From RSA9 sp036381195 (GTDB taxonomy: Bacteria; Gemmatimonadota; Gemmatimonadetes; Longimicrobiales; RSA9): DNA of 64,000 nt. Under the pieces are notes generated by a model. The model was not told the origin of the DNA. It saw nothing but the letters and a program-made list of their open reading frames with translations, and did not search any database. This document shows positions 61,578 through 64,000 of this stretch, one piece after another (position 1 is the first letter of the stretch; every line of letters begins with the position of its first letter). The DNA is taken from assembly GCA_036381195.1 (NCBI GenBank), contig DASVDH010000009.1, positions 13,763 to 77,762 on the forward strand, given 5' to 3'. The position numbers and the translations under genes are program-made.

Positions 61578-61840
61578 GACGCCCTCCGTCGGGCCTGCGG
61601 GCAGCCGCGCTCATGAACGACCCGGCCCGCCGCGTCCGGGCGCGCATCGCACTCCTCGCACTGACGCGCCGCCTCCCGGCGCGCCGCCTCGATCTTCGCC
61701 GCCAGCTCATCGCTCAGGCTCAGCCCGTCCTCGAGCGTCGTGAAGAGCAGCGGCCGGCCGTCCACGAGGATCCGCACGGCGTGCCCCGGATCCGCCCCGA
61801 GATCGACCGCGACGTAGAGCTTGACCGGCTTCTCAGCCAT
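61574..61840 (-). CDS. Small hypothetical protein
   Basis: 88 residues: KLYVAVDLGADPGHAVRILV, DGRPLLFTTLEDGLSLSDEL, AARQCEECDARPDAAGRVVH ending with a CPQ. N-terminal strands, helix, then a Cys pair. ATG coupled. Unknown. Confidence 0.5.
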   Translation of the reverse strand: MAEKPVKLYVAVDLGADPGHAVRILVDGRPLLFTTLEDGLSLSDELAAKIEAARREAARQCEECDARPDAAGRVVHERGCPQARRRAS

Positions 61841-61961
61841 GCCCGCCTCCGTCGTAGACGCCGATCCCGCACGCCGGGTTCTCGCAGCGCGTCACGTGCC
61901 TCGAGAACACCCAGCGGCACCAGCCGCACCGCCAGTAGCGCTCCGTCGTCCAGACCTTCAT
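61833..61961 (-). CDS. 42-residue zinc-ribbon protein
   Basis: MKVWTTERYWRCGWCRWVFS then RHVTRCENPACGIGVYDGGG: CxxC...CxxxxC, a zinc ribbon. Its TGA overlaps the next ATG region and its ATG overlaps the previous gene, so it is translated in the operon. Confidence 0.55.
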   Translation of the reverse strand: MKVWTTERYWRCGWCRWVFSRHVTRCENPACGIGVYDGGGHG

Positions 61962-62350
61962 ACGCACTCCCCCGGATGCCCCTTGACAAGCGAGCACGGC
62001 TGCCCCGGACCGGCGGCGTGCTCACACGGCTTCCCCGCCGACCAGCCGGGGATGTACCGCCACGGCATCCACTCGCCCTCCTCCGCGACGTACGGCTGGA
62101 CCGCCTCCGGGACGTGCCGCGCCACGCTCGCGCGTATGTCCGCCTGCGTCCAGCGGTTCCGGTCCGCCACGCAGTGGTCGTTCGCGGTCACGAGCGGCAG
62201 AAACGGGTCGTTCCGCATCTTCAAGCTCGCGACCGCCGGGTCGCCGTAGCGGCGCGTCCAGACCTTCGCCCGGACGGCCTCCGTCCTCCGGAGGAGCGCC
62301 CGCGCGATCCGGGCGTCGACCTCGATCATGTAGCGATCTACGGCGTCCAT
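61958..62350 (-). CDS. Hypothetical protein
   Basis: 130 residues from ATG 62350 (TGATG): MDAVDRYMIEVDARIARALL, KMRNDPFLPLVTANDHCVAD, RNRWTQADIRASVARHVPEA, then PCEHAAGPGQPCSLVKGHPG. The last part recalls the 'C...CxLxxGHxGxC' motif of small actinophage proteins. Unknown. Confidence 0.55.
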   Translation of the reverse strand: MDAVDRYMIEVDARIARALLRRTEAVRAKVWTRRYGDPAVASLKMRNDPFLPLVTANDHCVADRNRWTQADIRASVARHVPEAVQPYVAEEGEWMPWRYIPGWSAGKPCEHAAGPGQPCSLVKGHPGECV

Positions 62351-62709
62351 CAGAACGAGTCCCGATCGAGGAGGCCGATCGTTACGTGGCCCTGCGTGAT
62401 CCCGCGCGACGGGTGCCCGCCGACGAGGCTCCGGACGACCCCGTGGACGTGGTACGCCGTCGAGCGGTCGTCGCCCTCCTCCGGGATCCGCAGGAGGACG
62501 TTCTCGCCGACGCGCGGAATGCTCGGGAGCCACGCCTCATACTCGCCGCGTCCCGGTACCGAGAGGACGCACTGCTGCAGCGGAGGCCCGTCGTTCTCCA
62601 GCTCCGCCCGGATCCGCCCGAGCTGCGCGAGGATGTCCCGCCGCTCGCTCCCGTCGCGGACCTTCCGTACGAGTGCCTCGATGCGCTCTAGCGCCTCCTG
62701 GCGGGTCAC
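62350..62709 (-). CDS. Hypothetical protein
   Basis: 119 residues, GTG start overlapping the upstream stop. MTRQEALERIEALVRKVRDG (helical), then a beta domain: CVLSVPGRGEYEAWLPSIPR, VGENVLLRIPEEGDDRSTAY, GHVTIGLLDRDSF. Unknown. Confidence 0.55.
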   Translation of the reverse strand: MTRQEALERIEALVRKVRDGSERRDILAQLGRIRAELENDGPPLQQCVLSVPGRGEYEAWLPSIPRVGENVLLRIPEEGDDRSTAYHVHGVVRSLVGGHPSRGITQGHVTIGLLDRDSF

Positions 62710-62822
62710 GCGACCACCCGCGCGATCCGCTCAGCCTCGGCGGCACGCCGACGCGCTTCCCGCCGGCGGCGCTCCAGCGCCGGGACCTCCCGCGCGAGCC
62801 GGTCCGACATCGGTTGATCCAT
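62706..62822 (-). CDS. 38-residue basic peptide
   Basis: MDQPMSDRLAREVPALERRR then REARRRAAEAERIARVVA, a single charged helix. Tightly placed between neighbours (one base from the Toprim gene stop). Unknown. Confidence 0.45.
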   Translation of the reverse strand: MDQPMSDRLAREVPALERRRREARRRAAEAERIARVVA

Positions 62823-62823
62823 A

Positions 62824-63828
62824 TCAGTCCTCCTCCCCAGCGTCGATCCGCGCGCCGATCCGTTCCCGGTCGGCCTCCTCGCGGTCGACCTCCTCGTGGT
62901 AGCGGTCCATGTCCAGCTCCTCCTCAATCGCGTCCCGGACGATCTGCGCGAGCAGGTCCGGCGGCAACGCCTCCGCCTGCGCCGTCTCCGCGTACGGCCA
63001 GTTCTTCGACCGGCTGTCCTTCGACGAGGGCGGAGCCGTCGGCAGGTCATGCTCCTCGACCTGCTCCCACGTCAGCGCGATCCGGCGCGCCTCGACGGTC
63101 GGCAGGCCCCCGTGCGGCGACCCGTTCTCCGCCCTTCCGGTCGCGATGTCTTCCGCCCGCTCCCGCGTCACGCCGAGGTTCGTCAGGAGGACGTAGTTCG
63201 GATCCTTTGCCCGGATCGTGACGCTGACCGCCTGGCGGACGAACTCGTGCACGTCCGCCGCGAGCGTCTCGAAGATCCCGACGCCGGACGGGTCGAGGTC
63301 CCCGACCTGGAGGATCGTCGTCGGCACGTCCCGCATCAACGCCCGCCGCGCGACCTCCCCGACGACCGAGAGGCCGGTGAAGCCGCGCGTCCCGTACACC
63401 GGCACCGAGTACGGGAACGCCGCGCGCTGCAGCTGCGGCATCATGCCCGGAGCCTCGCAGAACAGCTCGACAAAGACCGGCTGCCCGGCCTGGCGGTTCC
63501 GCGAGTAGTGCCGGAAGTCGCTCCGGACGCTGGCCCAGAAGTCGGCCGCGTCATCGAACGTCTGCGGGATCGCGGTCTGTCCGCCGCCGTCGCGGAGCCA
63601 GTGGAACGGGAGCAGGCCAGCGCGGCGCGCCCGCCCGAGGATGCCGTACAGCTTGTTCGCCGCCCGCTCATCCTTCGGGTAGCCGTACGCGCCGACGAGC
63701 CGGTAGAACACCTGCCGCCCGGTCAGCGGCAGGTGGTCCCGGTACTCCTCGAAGACCTCCTTCGCCCGCGCGAGCCAGTACGCCGACTCGTCCGTCGGGT
63801 TCCACGTGTTGAAGCCCGTGAGCGCCAT
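62824..63828 (-). CDS. Toprim protein of Spo11/TopoVI-A-like architecture
   Basis: 334 residues from ATG 63828 (TGATG). N-terminal winged-helix-like part with LTGRQVFYRLVGAYGYPKDE, where the Tyr of RQVFYR sits like the catalytic Tyr of TopoVI-A/Spo11 ('R.iyY'). The Toprim core follows: FVELFCEAPGMMPQLQRAAF (Glu), TRGFTGLSVVGEVARRALMR, and TTILQVGDLDPSGVGIFETL (DxD in DLDPSG). C-terminal 70 residues: charged helix. No TopoVI-B partner is visible, so it may nick or bind DNA alone or be a degenerate relative. Confidence 0.65.
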   Translation of the reverse strand: MALTGFNTWNPTDESAYWLARAKEVFEEYRDHLPLTGRQVFYRLVGAYGYPKDERAANKLYGILGRARRAGLLPFHWLRDGGGQTAIPQTFDDAADFWASVRSDFRHYSRNRQAGQPVFVELFCEAPGMMPQLQRAAFPYSVPVYGTRGFTGLSVVGEVARRALMRDVPTTILQVGDLDPSGVGIFETLAADVHEFVRQAVSVTIRAKDPNYVLLTNLGVTRERAEDIATGRAENGSPHGGLPTVEARRIALTWEQVEEHDLPTAPPSSKDSRSKNWPYAETAQAEALPPDLLAQIVRDAIEEELDMDRYHEEVDREEADRERIGARIDAGEED

Positions 63829-64000
63829 CAGCGACCTCCTCGCTTTCCGTCCTTGACGACCTGCTCGAGAGCGAGCTGGCCAGCGTTGATCGTGTCGTCC
63901 CTGTCCTCCGCCTCCGCGCGGCGGAACGCGTCCAGCTCCCCCCGGAGCACGTCCCCAAAGCCGAAGCACGTCCCGCACGGCAGGCCCGTCGCCTCATCCG
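63828..64000 (-). CDS. Hypothetical protein, 5' end outside window
   Basis: The last 57 residues are present: TGLPCGTCFGFGDVLRGELD, AFRRAEAEDRDDTINAGQLA, LEQVVKDGKRGGR. The CGTC suggests a zinc knuckle; the rest is helical. Its stop overlaps the Toprim ATG. Confidence 0.5.
   Translation of the reverse strand, partial: DEATGLPCGTCFGFGDVLRGELDAFRRAEAEDRDDTINAGQLALEQVVKDGKRGGR

Noticed and set aside
1..64000. CRISPR array, rRNA genes, insertion sequences, integrase/attachment site
   Set aside because: I saw no regularly spaced repeats, rRNA stretches, transposase or recombinase motifs; the only tandem DNA repeat noted is the collagen-coding one at 27683-27838.

Overview
The window is part of the genome of a tailed phage with a contractile tail (myovirus morphology), very probably infecting an actinobacterium. 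The DNA is very G+C-rich, nearly every third codon position is G or C, and GTG/TTG starts are common. A Ku protein, an Rpf-like transglycosylase and a set of apparently leaderless mRNAs also suit an actinobacterial host. I found no integrase or CRISPR. Essentially every gene lies on the minus strand, so the map reads from high to low coordinates; most neighbours overlap by 1-4 bases (ATGA, GTGA or TGATG junctions), indicating long coupled operons. Both ends of the window cut genes.

Region 64000-56500 holds small early-type genes (many zinc-ribbon or membrane miniproteins), a Spo11/TopoVI-A-like Toprim protein and a secreted Rpf-like transglycosylase. Region 57000-40400 is the head module: portal, MuF-like protein, a 1443-residue virion protein ending in an ADP-ribosyltransferase domain, two tRNA genes (tRNA-Pro and a Met tRNA with an initiator-type acceptor end), a prohead protease with a nested scaffold, decoration protein, major capsid protein, and an SGNH hydrolase cassette with its own promoter and terminator. 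Region 40400-21300 is the neck, tail and lysis module: head-tail connectors, sheath, tube, tail chaperones joined by a -1 frameshift, tape measure, hub, baseplate, DUF2313-type protein, collar/fibre proteins, a holin-like protein and an NlpC/P60 endolysin. Region 21100-11000 is replication and recombination: RecT, a RecB/Cas4-type nuclease, a DnaD/O-like initiator and probable loader, a RusA-like resolvase, SSB, Ku and HNH genes. Region 11000-4800 is a DNA-modification island. Region 4750-1 holds further accessory genes, a possible small terminase and a DUF932-type gene. The large terminase was not seen.

Three things stand out. First, the island at 5077-11055 combines a CmoA-like enzyme (carboxy-SAM synthase family), an AsnB-type glutamine amidotransferase, a UDG-like protein and two cytosine-C5 methyltransferases. 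In both methyltransferases the motif X asparagine is replaced by arginine. I propose a DNA hypermodification pathway making 5-carboxymethylcytosine and then its amide. Second, the regulatory architecture is legible. Structural operons use a promoter GGyTTC-N16-TAnnnT whose -10 lies 7-9 nt before the start codon, so the mRNAs should be leaderless. Early operons carry a palindrome near GGTAAGCnGCTAACC overlapping the -10, then a conserved transcript start near GACGTTACCCGAG and a Shine-Dalgarno. Third, homing endonucleases have moved through the genome: one HNH gene is nested in another frame inside a methyltransferase gene that stays open, and a LAGLIDADG fragment sits between the tail chaperones and the tape measure.
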